NCBI GenBank assembly: GCA_030538255.1
Contig: JAUNUI010000003.1
Location: 51,348 to 98,766 of the forward strand
DNA: 47,419 nucleotides
DNA from: Pelistega sp.
Lineage (GTDB): Bacteria; Pseudomonadota; Gammaproteobacteria; Burkholderiales; Burkholderiaceae_B
Direction of reading: 5' to 3'
The translations under genes were made by a program, and so were the position numbers. The notes below the pieces were generated by a model. It ran no database searches. It was not told the DNA's origin and was given only the letters and a program-made list of their open reading frames with translations. Positions 18,786-26,747 of this stretch are shown here, one piece after another. Within the stretch, counting starts at the first letter, position 1. Each line of letters starts with the position of its first letter.

Positions 18786-19184
18786 ATGCCACATCTTACC
18801 ATTCAATACTCACAAAACTTAGAGAAAACTATCGATGTGCAAGGTCTATGTAATGTCATGTCACAAGAGATCTTGGCGCAGCGAGATAGTCAAGGAAATC
18901 GTGTATTCCCAATTGGGGGCACGCGAGTCTTAGCCTACCCTGCGGCACATTATGTGATAGCTGATGGTCAAGGGGATTATGGTTTTATCTATCTGAATTT
19001 TCGGATTACGGCTGGTCGTCCTCCCGAATTGGTCAAGCAAGTAGGGGACGCCTTATTAACTGTACTGAGAGCCTATGTTAATCCGCACTTTGCGCAGGCG
19101 ACAATTGGTTATACCTTGCAGATTGATGAGGGCCCTGAGGTATATGACGCCAAGGAAGGCAATTTACGAGCCTTATTTCTTTAA
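18786..19184 (+). CDS. 5-carboxymethyl-2-hydroxymuconate isomerase (HpaF/CHMI) family protein
   Basis: A 132-aa tautomerase-fold protein that resembles HpaF of the homoprotocatechuate pathway, which isomerises 5-carboxymethyl-2-hydroxymuconate. It starts MPHL, giving the N-terminal Pro that acts as general base after Met removal. IADGQGDYGFIYLNFRITAGRPPE (about 58-81) and the C-terminal NLRALF match the family. GAGGA lies before the ATG. No other homoprotocatechuate gene is nearby, so the true substrate may differ. The family call is firm, the pathway is not. Confidence 0.85.
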   Translation: MPHLTIQYSQNLEKTIDVQGLCNVMSQEILAQRDSQGNRVFPIGGTRVLAYPAAHYVIADGQGDYGFIYLNFRITAGRPPELVKQVGDALLTVLRAYVNPHFAQATIGYTLQIDEGPEVYDAKEGNLRALFL

Positions 19185-19440
19185 TATTTAAATCGTTGCG
19201 CTAAATTTTTACTGGTTCTTAGTGTTTTGATTTAAAAAGTATTTCTCAATATATGCCTAGGCAGTCTTTCAATTTTCACATATTTATGTCTAATTGTTAG
19301 CCTGAGTTGTATTTGGTAAAAGGCTTTGATTCTTTCGGGTGATTGTTTTAAATTTATATAAAAGCAAATGCAGTAATTAAGTAGGTTTAATTTTTTAAGC
19401 CGTATTTTGTGCAGCAATTATTTTTATAAGGATAATTCCA

Positions 19441-19854
19441 ATGAAACGACTATTTACCATGAGCGCTGTTGCCACAGGTATTGTATTCGGTAGTATGGGT
19501 GGAGCAGCGTATGCCGATGATGATGGTCGCCATCGTGCTCGCGCAGCTATCAGCAAAGAGCGTGCGGTCTCCATTGCTGAGCGTCAAGTGAAGGGTGGCC
19601 GTGCCACGGACGTGGATTTTGAGCGTGATGATGGTCGCAGTTACTACGAGATTGATGTGCGCGGATCGAATAAGCGTATCTACGAGATTAAAGTTGATGC
19701 TAATTCAGGTAAAGTCATCTCTAGCAAGGTCGATGATGATGACGATGATGATGACCGCCGTAAATCACGCAGCTATGCTAAGGACGACGATGATGATGAC
19801 CGTCGTAAATCTCGTAAATCTAGTAGAGATGACGATGACGACGATGATGATTAA
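19441..19854 (+). CDS. Secreted PepSY-domain protein with Asp-rich tail
   Basis: A 137-aa exported protein. A signal peptide (about residues 1-25, ending AYA) is followed by one PepSY-like domain (about 35-96; ISKERAVSIAERQVKGG, YYEIDVRG, YEIKVDANSGKVIS). The tail (about 97-137) alternates poly-Asp runs with RRKSR blocks, the DDDDDDRRKSR unit occurring twice before a final Asp run. PepSY domains are common in small periplasmic proteins. The acidic tail suggests binding of divalent metal, which is inference. AAGGA lies before the ATG. It appears to be a single gene ended by the hairpin at 19990. Confidence 0.85.
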   Translation: MKRLFTMSAVATGIVFGSMGGAAYADDDGRHRARAAISKERAVSIAERQVKGGRATDVDFERDDGRSYYEIDVRGSNKRIYEIKVDANSGKVISSKVDDDDDDDDRRKSRSYAKDDDDDDRRKSRKSSRDDDDDDDD

Positions 19855-19989
19855 TGAAGAAAACACAAGTGTTGGATGAGTCTTCAATAGTCGATACCTT
19901 GGCTGGGCAATAGAAAAGCCGTATCAATAAAGAGATGTCATATCTAGCAAAAGAGGCGCATTAATTTTGCCTATATTCAAGCCATATAA

Positions 19990-20024
19990 AAAAACCGAGT
20001 CCTGTTAAGCAGTTCTCGGTTTTT
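19990..20024 (+). terminator. Bidirectional rho-independent terminator
   Basis: AAAAACCGAG (19990-19999) pairs with CTCGGTTTTT (20015-20024), with a 15-nt loop, a downstream T-rich tail and an upstream A-run. It separates the PepSY gene from the convergent CaiB gene. Confidence 0.88.
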
Positions 20025-20192
20025 ATTTTCAACGCTAGGTTTAGTGTTCTTAGTGTCAGCACATCAAACTTATCAGGACTCAAGCTCTCTGCCTTAAGTT
20101 CTAAAGATTTAAATACTCAGAACTCAAGCTCTCAATATGCCAAATCTTCATGCGCAATATAGAGCAGACATCAGATTGCGTCTTGCCAAAAC

Positions 20193-21398
20193 TTACTTTT
20201 TCACGCGATCTTCTAAGCCAAACTCAGCCAGAATCTCATCAGTATGCTGACCTAATAAGGGGGGCGCCATACGGTATTGAATCGGTGTCTCAGAGAGATT
20301 AATCGGGTTCGCTACGGTAGGAGCCGAACCTCCAGTAGGATGTTCAATAGTCTTCCATAAGCCACGTGCTTTCACTTGCGGCATCTCAAACATCTGCGCA
20401 ATATTATTAATCGGTCCGCATGGCACGCCAACTGAATTTAGCTTGGCTAACCAATTATCGCGGGTATCGGTTTTCATGATTTCTGCAAGCAGAGGAATCA
20501 GCACATCGCGATTTTTTAAGCGAGATGAGTTAGTTGCATAGTGCGGATCGGTACCTAATTCAGGATGACCAATCACTTCGCTATAGGCACGGAATTGACG
20601 ATCATTGCCAACGGCGACAATCAGGTGGCCATCACTTGAAGCAAACACTTGATATGGCACCACATTCAAGTGGGCATTACCAAAGCGCTTCGGAAGATCG
20701 CCTGTAGTCATATAGTTCAGGGTTTGATTGGCTAAAAGGGCGACGTGCGAATCAAGTAGGCAGACGTCTAAGTGTTGGCCTAATCCACTATTATGGCGTT
20801 CTTGCAGAGCACTTAAAATACCGACCGTGGCATACATGCCTGTGATTAAATCGGTTACGGCAACGCCCGCTTTCTGTGGACCACCGCCAGGTAAGTCATC
20901 ACGCTCTCCGGTAATGCTCATTAAGCCACCCATACCCTGGATAATAAAATCGTAGCCAGGGTCTTTAGCCATTGGGCCAGTTTGCCCAAAGCCTGTAATT
21001 GAGCAATAAATCAAGCGTGGATTAATCGCTTTAATGCTTTCATAATCAAGACCGTATTTTTCGAGACCACCAACTTTAAAGTTCTCTACCAAGATATCGC
21101 AGGACTTGGCGATTTCTCGCACAATATCAGCGCCCTCGGGTGAGGCGATATCAAGTGCAATTGAGCGCTTATTGCGGTTAGTGCTTAAGTAGTACGCGGC
21201 TTCAGTCGTGTCGTTGCCGTCAGCGTCTTTTAAGAAGGGAGGACCCCAGCCACGGGTATCATCACCTGTGTCAGGACGCTCAACTTTGATCACATCGGCA
21301 CCGAGGTCGGCTAGAATTTGGGTCGACCAAGGACCCGCTAATACGCGGGATAGGTCTAGAACTTTAATGCCATCAAGTGGCAACTTACGATTACTCAT
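20193..21398 (-). CDS. CaiB/BaiF family CoA-transferase
   Basis: A family III CoA-transferase of 401 aa. It shows GIKVLDLSRVLAGPWSTQILADLGADVIKVE (10-40), NRNKRSIALD (74-83), GFGQTGPMAKDPGYD (136-150) and candidate catalytic Asp183 in VAVTDLITGMYA. It is more canonical than the paralogue at 10137. It is the third gene of a minus-strand operon after an SDR and a hydratase-2 protein, and should supply or recycle the CoA ester for them. The gap to the preceding gene (21399-21621) is filled by tandem copies of that gene's 3' end, and the start lies just after the last copy. The ribosome site is weak. Confidence 0.92.
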   Translation of the reverse strand: MSNRKLPLDGIKVLDLSRVLAGPWSTQILADLGADVIKVERPDTGDDTRGWGPPFLKDADGNDTTEAAYYLSTNRNKRSIALDIASPEGADIVREIAKSCDILVENFKVGGLEKYGLDYESIKAINPRLIYCSITGFGQTGPMAKDPGYDFIIQGMGGLMSITGERDDLPGGGPQKAGVAVTDLITGMYATVGILSALQERHNSGLGQHLDVCLLDSHVALLANQTLNYMTTGDLPKRFGNAHLNVVPYQVFASSDGHLIVAVGNDRQFRAYSEVIGHPELGTDPHYATNSSRLKNRDVLIPLLAEIMKTDTRDNWLAKLNSVGVPCGPINNIAQMFEMPQVKARGLWKTIEHPTGGSAPTVANPINLSETPIQYRMAPPLLGQHTDEILAEFGLEDRVKK

Positions 21399-21416
21399 TC
21401 TTATTTAATCTCAAAA

Positions 21417-21663
21417 ATATCACTACGAAGAACGATATTAATTAACTTCATCCATATCAGCACGAACAACGATATGGTTTAATGACAACGATACCATTAC
21501 GAAGAACGATATTAATTAATTTTAGCAATACCATTAAAAAGACGGTATTGTTTAACATCAGCTATACCATTGCTCAGAACGATATTATTCAATTCTAGCA
21601 ATGCCACTACGAAGCACGATATTATTTAATTTCAGAAATACCATTGCTTAGCACAATAATACC
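21417..21663 (-). repeat. Seven tandem ~37-bp copies of the hydratase gene 3' end
   Basis: Units start at 21417, 21454, 21491, 21528 (36 nt), 21564, 21601 and 21638 (partial). The last two overlap the coding end of the hydratase gene, whose stop is at 21622-21624. Read on the minus strand, the gene ends IVLSNGISEIK-stop. The extra units encode degenerate versions such as IVLRSGIARIE-stop, IVLSNGIADVK and IVLRSDIFEIK-stop. The gap between the two operon genes is therefore made of repeated gene end. Confidence 0.9.
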
Positions 21664-22479
21664 ACGCTCTTTTACTTTAGCCTGGAACAAAATTTCGCTC
21701 TCGCTTTGGCGCCACATCTCAACCACTAATGTTTCACCAGGGAAGACCGGGGCAGAGAAGCGCGCATCAAATCGTACAAGACGTTCTGCCACAGAGTCAC
21801 AATAGGTATCAACAATGGCGCGTGCGACCATACCATAGGTACATAAGCCATGCAGAATCGGCTTATCGTAGCCTGCTGCTTTAGCGGTATCGGGATCAAT
21901 ATGCAAAGGATTCGGATCGGCATTCAAGCGATAAATAATCGCCGCTTGTGGCAGAATCGGCAACTCTTCGAGGCTATCCGGTGCACGTTCTGGCACTTTC
22001 GGTAGAGCAGGAGGCGCTTCATCACTCTGGCCAAAGCCACCATCTGCGCGGCAGAATGTGGTCTGATCGGTAGTGGCAAGCAGGGTGCCATCTTGGTCAT
22101 AAATCTTACGCTCAACAATCACCAGTGCGCCTTTATCAGCACCCTTATCAATAACATGACTGACGCGGATTTTAGCGTTCAAGGTGCTGCTGCTAGGTAA
22201 GGGATGGTGTAGGCGCAGGCGTTGTTCACCATGAACAATCTTCAAAAAATTAATCTTGGTTTCAGGATTATTCATCCATAGACCAGGATAACCCAAGATA
22301 ACCGCCATAGTGGGGAATGCTTTGAGTTCTTTCTCATAGACATATTGCAGCTGCTTAGGGTCCAAGGAATCTTGCCCAATACCCAGGCTAAGTGCGTATA
22401 ACATGGTGTCTTTTTCAGTATACGTATGCTTAATTTCTGGGAATTGCCAGTTTTTAATAAGTTGATAATCAATCGGCAT
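21622..22479 (-). CDS. MFE-2-type (R)-specific enoyl-CoA hydratase (hydratase 2)
   Basis: A 285-aa double hot-dog protein. The C-terminal half holds the hydratase-2 motif YRLNADPNPLHIDPDTAKAAGY (183-204), with Asp188 and His193 in the five-residue spacing of the catalytic pair of eukaryotic multifunctional enzyme 2. GKPILHGLCTYG-like sequence follows. It would hydrate trans-2-enoyl-CoA to (3R)-hydroxyacyl-CoA in the cytoplasm. AGGAGAC precedes the ATG. The upstream SDR (49-nt gap) resembles the dehydrogenase domain of the same eukaryotic enzyme, so the pair is a split MFE-2-like module, possibly acting on branched or alicyclic acyl-CoA esters. Confidence 0.9.
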   Translation of the reverse strand: MPIDYQLIKNWQFPEIKHTYTEKDTMLYALSLGIGQDSLDPKQLQYVYEKELKAFPTMAVILGYPGLWMNNPETKINFLKIVHGEQRLRLHHPLPSSSTLNAKIRVSHVIDKGADKGALVIVERKIYDQDGTLLATTDQTTFCRADGGFGQSDEAPPALPKVPERAPDSLEELPILPQAAIIYRLNADPNPLHIDPDTAKAAGYDKPILHGLCTYGMVARAIVDTYCDSVAERLVRFDARFSAPVFPGETLVVEMWRQSESEILFQAKVKERGIIVLSNGISEIK

Positions 22480-22528
22480 GTTTTGTCTCCTAAGCGGCTG
22501 CGTGTTTTGTGGGTAAAAATAGCGTAAA

Positions 22529-23443
22529 TTAAATTGGGTCCCAGTTAATCACGTCTGGTGAACGCTCTAATTTAAAGAAGCTATTTTTCATGGCGGGTGC
22601 AGCCACTTCGGCGATTAGCTCAGGGGTCCAGCCGCTTGACATATGGACTGAGCGGATTGGACGTGGTTGGCTAAACAACATGATTTCATTCGCACGCACA
22701 CCAAAGATTTGACCTGTAACTTCGCTAGCCGCATCGCTACCTAAGTAAACCGCCATTGGCGCTACTTTATTGGTTTCCATCTTCTGCAGTTTCAAGACAC
22801 GTGCTTTCTCTTCCTCGGTTTCCGCAGGAATTGAACTGGTCATACGGCTCCAAGCGAATGGGGCGATACAGTTAGAGCGCACATTGTAGCGAGCCATATC
22901 TAAAGCGATTGATTTTGATAAGGCGACAATACCGAGTTTCGCCGCAGAGTAGTTTGATTGACCAAAGTTACCGATCAAGCCTGAGGTTGAGGTCATATGC
23001 ACAAATGCCCCTGACTCTTGCTCACGGAAGTAGGCAGCTGCCGCGCGGCTAGTGAAAAAGGTACCGTGCAAGTGCACGTCAATCACCTGACGCCATTCTT
23101 CTTCACTCATTTTATGAAAAAGGCGATCGCGTAAGTTACCCGCATTATTCACGACCACGTCGATACGTCCAAAGTGCTCAATTGCAGAACGTACGATATT
23201 GCTGGCGCTTTCGTAGCTAGCGACGCTATCGGTGTTCACAATCGCTTGGCCGCCCGCTTTAAGAATTTCATTCACGACGCTTTGTGCTGGGCCGTCGCTG
23301 CCGCCTTCACCACCGAGTGATACGCCAATATCGTTAACCACGACTTTAGCACCTGCCGCCGCATAGGCTAAGGCGACATCACGGCCAATACCACCGCCGG
23401 CACCTGTTACAACAACTACTTTTCCTTCAACAATACCACTCAT
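22529..23443 (-). CDS. SDR family (3R)-hydroxyacyl-CoA dehydrogenase-like protein
   Basis: A 304-aa short-chain dehydrogenase. The Rossmann motif is TGAGGGIG (13-20), NNAG is at 99-102, and the catalytic residues are Ser152/154, Tyr165 and Lys169 (YSAAK). The NDIGVSLGGEGGSDGPAQSVVNEI stretch (37-60) is typical of the dehydrogenase unit of peroxisomal multifunctional enzyme 2. It would oxidise a 3-hydroxyacyl-CoA with NAD. AAAGGAGA precedes the ATG. It is the first gene of the minus operon, divergent from the LysR gene at 23624, with palindromes between them. Confidence 0.92.
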   Translation of the reverse strand: MSGIVEGKVVVVTGAGGGIGRDVALAYAAAGAKVVVNDIGVSLGGEGGSDGPAQSVVNEILKAGGQAIVNTDSVASYESASNIVRSAIEHFGRIDVVVNNAGNLRDRLFHKMSEEEWRQVIDVHLHGTFFTSRAAAAYFREQESGAFVHMTSTSGLIGNFGQSNYSAAKLGIVALSKSIALDMARYNVRSNCIAPFAWSRMTSSIPAETEEEKARVLKLQKMETNKVAPMAVYLGSDAASEVTGQIFGVRANEIMLFSQPRPIRSVHMSSGWTPELIAEVAAPAMKNSFFKLERSPDVINWDPI

Positions 23444-23479
23444 GGGATGTCTCCTTTATATAATGAAATAGGAATTATG

Positions 23480-23540
23480 TTGACAATTTAATTGTCAATC
23501 CTTAAATTAAGGTATATTTAATGACGAACTAAAGTCATTA
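23480..23540. promoter_or_regulatory. Cluster of inverted repeats in a LysR-divergent promoter region
   Basis: Three dyads lie between the SDR operon and the LysR gene: TTGACAATT/AATTGTCAA with a 1-nt centre (23480-23498), CCTTAA/TTAAGG with a 1-nt centre (23500-23512), and TAATGAC/GTCATTA 8 nt apart (23519-23540). Such dyads are typical LysR binding positions. The first also contains TTGACA/TTGTCA elements that could act as -35 boxes for the SDR operon. Confidence 0.6.
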
Positions 23541-23623
23541 AAAAGCTACTGCGATAATAGTAGGCTATATTTGCTTTTTTATTTATTCGTTTTTATCTAT
23601 CACCCCCTTTCATATTACTTAAG

Positions 23624-24556
23624 ATGCGCTACGACCTGACTGACTTAAAACTATTTATTAATATTGGGGAGACTTCCAACCTGACGCGTGCCGCTGAGAA
23701 AATTTTTCTCTCTTTGCCTGCGGCCAGTGCGCGCATTAAGAACTTGGAAGACTCTCTTAAGGTGCGCCTTTTAATCCGTCAGGTGACAGGGGTGAAGATG
23801 ACGCCAGCGGGTGAGATTCTCTATAAGTATGCGAAATCGGTGTTTCAACAGTTAGAGTCTTTACATACGGAGCTACAGCCTTTTTCCGAAGGGATTAAGG
23901 GTAAGTTGCGTATTTTGGCCAATACCTCAGCGACCTATTCGTTCGTGACCGAAGCGCTAGGCAACTTTTTACAAGATAATCCTGATGTGGATATTGAGTT
24001 AGAAGAGAAAATCACGCGCGACGTATTGGCCGCGATTCGTAATGGTACAGGTGATTTAGGGCTTGTTTCAGGCAATCTGGACATGTCCGGTCTGGATGTA
24101 ACGCCCTTATTCAAAGATGAATTAGTGGCGATTGTGCATGCAGAACATGAGTTAACCGACCGCGATACGGTAAGTTTCGAAGAGCTTGTCGATAATTACC
24201 AATTTGTTGGTATCAATCAAGATAGCGTGCTTCAGACTTTCTTGGATGAGCGCGCGCATCAACTCGGTAAGCGCATTCATCAGCGCGTCTATGCGGGTGG
24301 CTTTGATGTGGTGGCGCGCATGGTCTCAGCGAAAATCGGAGTGTCGATTATGCCGCTCGAGTGCACGTTGAAATTAGGCCATATCGCAAATATTAAGGTG
24401 ATTAAATTAAGTGACCGATGGGCCTGCCGTGAGCGTTATATTTGCCGTCTACCAGGACGTGATTTGCCACCCTATGCGGAGAAATTCATTCAAAGCGTCT
24501 TGGATGTGGTCAAGAAAATGGGACTGAATGACGCCAAAGCAGTCGCTGAAAAATAA
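23624..24556 (+). CDS. LysR-type transcriptional regulator
   Basis: A 310-aa LysR regulator. The HTH (residues 1-62) contains DLTDLKLFINIGETSNLTRAAEKIFLSLPAASARIKNLEDSL, and the effector domain spans about 90-300. It is transcribed divergently from the SDR/hydratase/CaiB operon with a 180-nt shared promoter region that contains palindromes, so it very probably controls that operon. The ribosome site is weak. Its last codons are copied several times after the stop. Confidence 0.93.
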   Translation: MRYDLTDLKLFINIGETSNLTRAAEKIFLSLPAASARIKNLEDSLKVRLLIRQVTGVKMTPAGEILYKYAKSVFQQLESLHTELQPFSEGIKGKLRILANTSATYSFVTEALGNFLQDNPDVDIELEEKITRDVLAAIRNGTGDLGLVSGNLDMSGLDVTPLFKDELVAIVHAEHELTDRDTVSFEELVDNYQFVGINQDSVLQTFLDERAHQLGKRIHQRVYAGGFDVVARMVSAKIGVSIMPLECTLKLGHIANIKVIKLSDRWACRERYICRLPGRDLPPYAEKFIQSVLDVVKKMGLNDAKAVAEK

Positions 24557-24652
24557 ATGTCCTATCGCTAGCAAGTGCTCGCTGAAAAAAAGTCTGCCGT
24601 TATTAAGTACTCGCTGAAAATTAATGAAGTCGCGTATAAGTACTCAGCTAGA
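24537..24652 (+). repeat. Degenerate copies of the LysR gene 3' end
   Basis: The gene-end sequence AAGCAGTCGCTGAAAA (24537) recurs as AAGTGCTCGCTGAAAA (24573), AAGTACTCGCTGAAAA (24605) and AAGTACTCAGCTAGAT (24638). Spacings are 36, 32 and 33 nt. The first copy encodes the last residues AVAEK just before the stop. Confidence 0.75.
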
Positions 24653-24948
24653 TGTACTCTTAAAGTGAGTGTTTTTCAGATCTACCACAAATTCTCTAGC
24701 GCAAACTCGTCACAGTAGCTCGAGTCTTGCGTATCCGTGATAGTGGGTCTAATGAGAGGGTAAGCCATGCGCACCTTCTGAAACGCGATACCATATGTTG
24801 CTTAATATGTTTAAACAGGGTAAGCCATACATGCCTTCTGAAACCCTGAGCATTAAGTTCGAAAGATTTGAACTTGTTTGTGTGTATTCTCATGCATAAT
24901 ATATCTTCAAGCTATATAAAATCACATAAAAAATACAATGGAGACATT

Positions 24949-25944
24949 ATGCCAATAATGACCTATCGTCGCGGTTTTTTAAAATTCTGTGCGGCTCTTT
25001 CTTTAGTTAGTGTATCTGGTTTCACAGCGCCTGTTATGGCCGCTGATTGGCCTGAGAAGCCGGTAACTTTTATCGTGCCATTTGCCCCAGGTGGTCCTGT
25101 GGATACGGCGGCGCGTATTGTCACATCGCCTTTTACATCATCTTGGGCTCACCCTGTGGTGATTGATAATAAAGCGGGTGCAGGCGGTATTGTGGGTGCG
25201 CGCTTAGCAGCGAAGGCTAAGCCAGATGGCTACAACTTTTTCTTCTCTGCGATCCATCATGCGATTCTACCGAGTCTGAATAATGACTTAGGTTATGAAA
25301 TTGGTGTGGATTTAGTACCCGTGTCAGGGGTTGCGCGCTTTCCGATTATTCTCGTGGCGCATCCCTCGCTGAACGTGAAGACGGTGCAAGAATTAATTGA
25401 TTTGGCGAAAGAAAAACCAAACTCAATTTCTTATAGTTCTTCAGGCACAGGCGGTGGCACACACCTAGCAGGTGAATTATTTGCTAGCCAAGCAGGGGTG
25501 AAGTTACAGCATGTACCTTATCGTGGCAGTGCGCCTGCGGTGCAAGATTTAGTAGGTGGCCAAGTGCAGTTAATGTTTGCCGATGCAACTTCAGCCTTGC
25601 CATTCATTAAGACAGCTCAGGTCATTCCGCTAGGCGTGGGGAATAAAGAGCGTTCTCAATTGGCGCCAGAAATCCCAACCATTAGTGAGTCGGGTCTGCC
25701 AGGTTATGAGGCTTATTCCTGGAGTGGTTTATATGCACCAAAAGGCACGCCACAAGAAATTATTACTAAGCTGAATGCCGACATTAATCAGTCGCTAGCG
25801 ACTAAAGAGATCGCTGAGCGCATGAATGGTTCTGGTTCTGAGCCTATGATTATGACGCCCGAAGAGTTTGGTAAATTCACCCAAGATGAAGTAATAAAGT
25901 GGCGTGAAACGATTCAAAAGGCCAATATTCAAGTACAACAATAA
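24949..25944 (+). CDS. Bug/TctC-type binding protein with a Tat-like signal
   Basis: A 331-aa periplasmic binding protein. The ATG at 24949 is chosen because GGAG lies 5 nt upstream. An earlier in-frame ATG at 24868 lacks a site and would put 27 residues before the signal peptide. The N-terminus reads MPIMTYRRGFLKFCAALSLV, a twin-arginine RRxFLK motif followed by a hydrophobic stretch and VMAADWPEKPV, so Tat export is likely. The Bug loops FAPGGPVDTAAR, IDNKAGAGGIVG and HVPYRGSAPAVQDLVGG are intact, so it should bind a carboxylate. A 16-bp hairpin at 26098 follows. Confidence 0.9.
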   Translation: MPIMTYRRGFLKFCAALSLVSVSGFTAPVMAADWPEKPVTFIVPFAPGGPVDTAARIVTSPFTSSWAHPVVIDNKAGAGGIVGARLAAKAKPDGYNFFFSAIHHAILPSLNNDLGYEIGVDLVPVSGVARFPIILVAHPSLNVKTVQELIDLAKEKPNSISYSSSGTGGGTHLAGELFASQAGVKLQHVPYRGSAPAVQDLVGGQVQLMFADATSALPFIKTAQVIPLGVGNKERSQLAPEIPTISESGLPGYEAYSWSGLYAPKGTPQEIITKLNADINQSLATKEIAERMNGSGSEPMIMTPEEFGKFTQDEVIKWRETIQKANIQVQQ

Positions 25945-26097
25945 GGTTTGAGAATCTGCCCTAAGAAAAAGTCTTAAGAAAAAAGGCCTTAAGATTGAGG
26001 TGGCCCCTGAAAGTCTCACTTGTGGGTTCCCTTCAGATGCAAGACGATAAATGTGGTTTCGGGCATAGATATAAAACCTCTACTTTCAAGAACATTC

Positions 26098-26144
26098 TAA
26101 AGTCATAAAGTACGGTCATACGGGCTATGTACTTTATGACTTTA
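26098..26144 (+). terminator. Long-stem hairpin after the Bug gene
   Basis: A perfect 16-bp stem (26098-26113 with 26129-26144; core AAAGTCATAAAGTAC/GTACTTTATGACTTT) has a 15-nt loop and is followed by a short T-rich stretch. It lies 154 nt after the stop and probably ends the transcript. Confidence 0.65.
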
Positions 26145-26648
26145 TTGTCCTAGAAGGGCGTTATATGCGCTTAGCGCTGTGGTGAAAATACAAATTGTTA
26201 CTTAAGTGTTTACCCTAGTCAATATTCAGCAAGCCATAAAAGTAGGCCAAATTCGCATTTTTTCGAGTCAAATAAATTTAACAATAATATTAGATAATGC
26301 TTAATTCGATTAAATGAGATTGTTTCAGCTTGATTATGTATTTCTTGATTAGGTTCAAGCAATAGTGGCTTTTTGCTGGTCAATAAACCTTCTTTTCATC
26401 ACTTTTTTCATGGTTTTGAGACAATCAATGCCGCTAATAATAAACTATTGTCTCATTTCTTAAGAATAAATATTAAGCTTAATGTAAGTTTATTACTGTA
26501 CTGTGAAATATTTTAGTGTTTAATTAGCCAAAACGCGCTTTTCCTAGATTCGCCATGCGAAACACGCAATGTCATTTTAAATTAAAATTACTCACATCTA
26601 TTATTTTATTTGTAAACGCAAATTTACAGAATTCAGTTTGAATAGGTC

Positions 26649-26654
26649 TATAAT
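26649..26654 (+). promoter_or_regulatory. Candidate -10 box for cstA
   Basis: A perfect TATAAT lies 94 nt before the cstA start. The nearest -35-like TTTACA (26623-26628) is 20 nt away, longer than the ideal 17, so an activator such as CRP may be needed. That is inference. Confidence 0.4.
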
Positions 26655-26747
26655 CCGTGTGATGACCATAGTGGTCTTATCAAGTGCCATGACGTGGGCA
26701 TTTTACTGTCAATGTTATGGGATTAATTTTCTTGGAGTTTATGTAAA

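Larger units (their letters stand above)
25945..26747. other. Long A/T-rich intergenic region before cstA
   Basis: This 803-nt region has no credible gene. It contains the hairpin terminator at 26098-26144 and, from about 26260, very A/T-rich DNA. A TATAAT at 26649-26654 is the best promoter element. Two short dyads follow in the presumed 5' leader of cstA: GACCA/TGGTC at 26664-26676 and TGCC/GGCA at 26685-26700, the latter followed by four T. Confidence 0.5.

Noticed and set aside
19595-19879. 94-aa frame overlapping the PepSY gene
   Set aside because: It is a frame-shifted reading of the Asp-rich repeat; the Met/Thr-rich product is an artefact of GATGATGAC repeats.
24868-24948. Upstream start for the Tat-type Bug protein
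   Set aside because: It would put 27 residues before the signal peptide and has no ribosome site.
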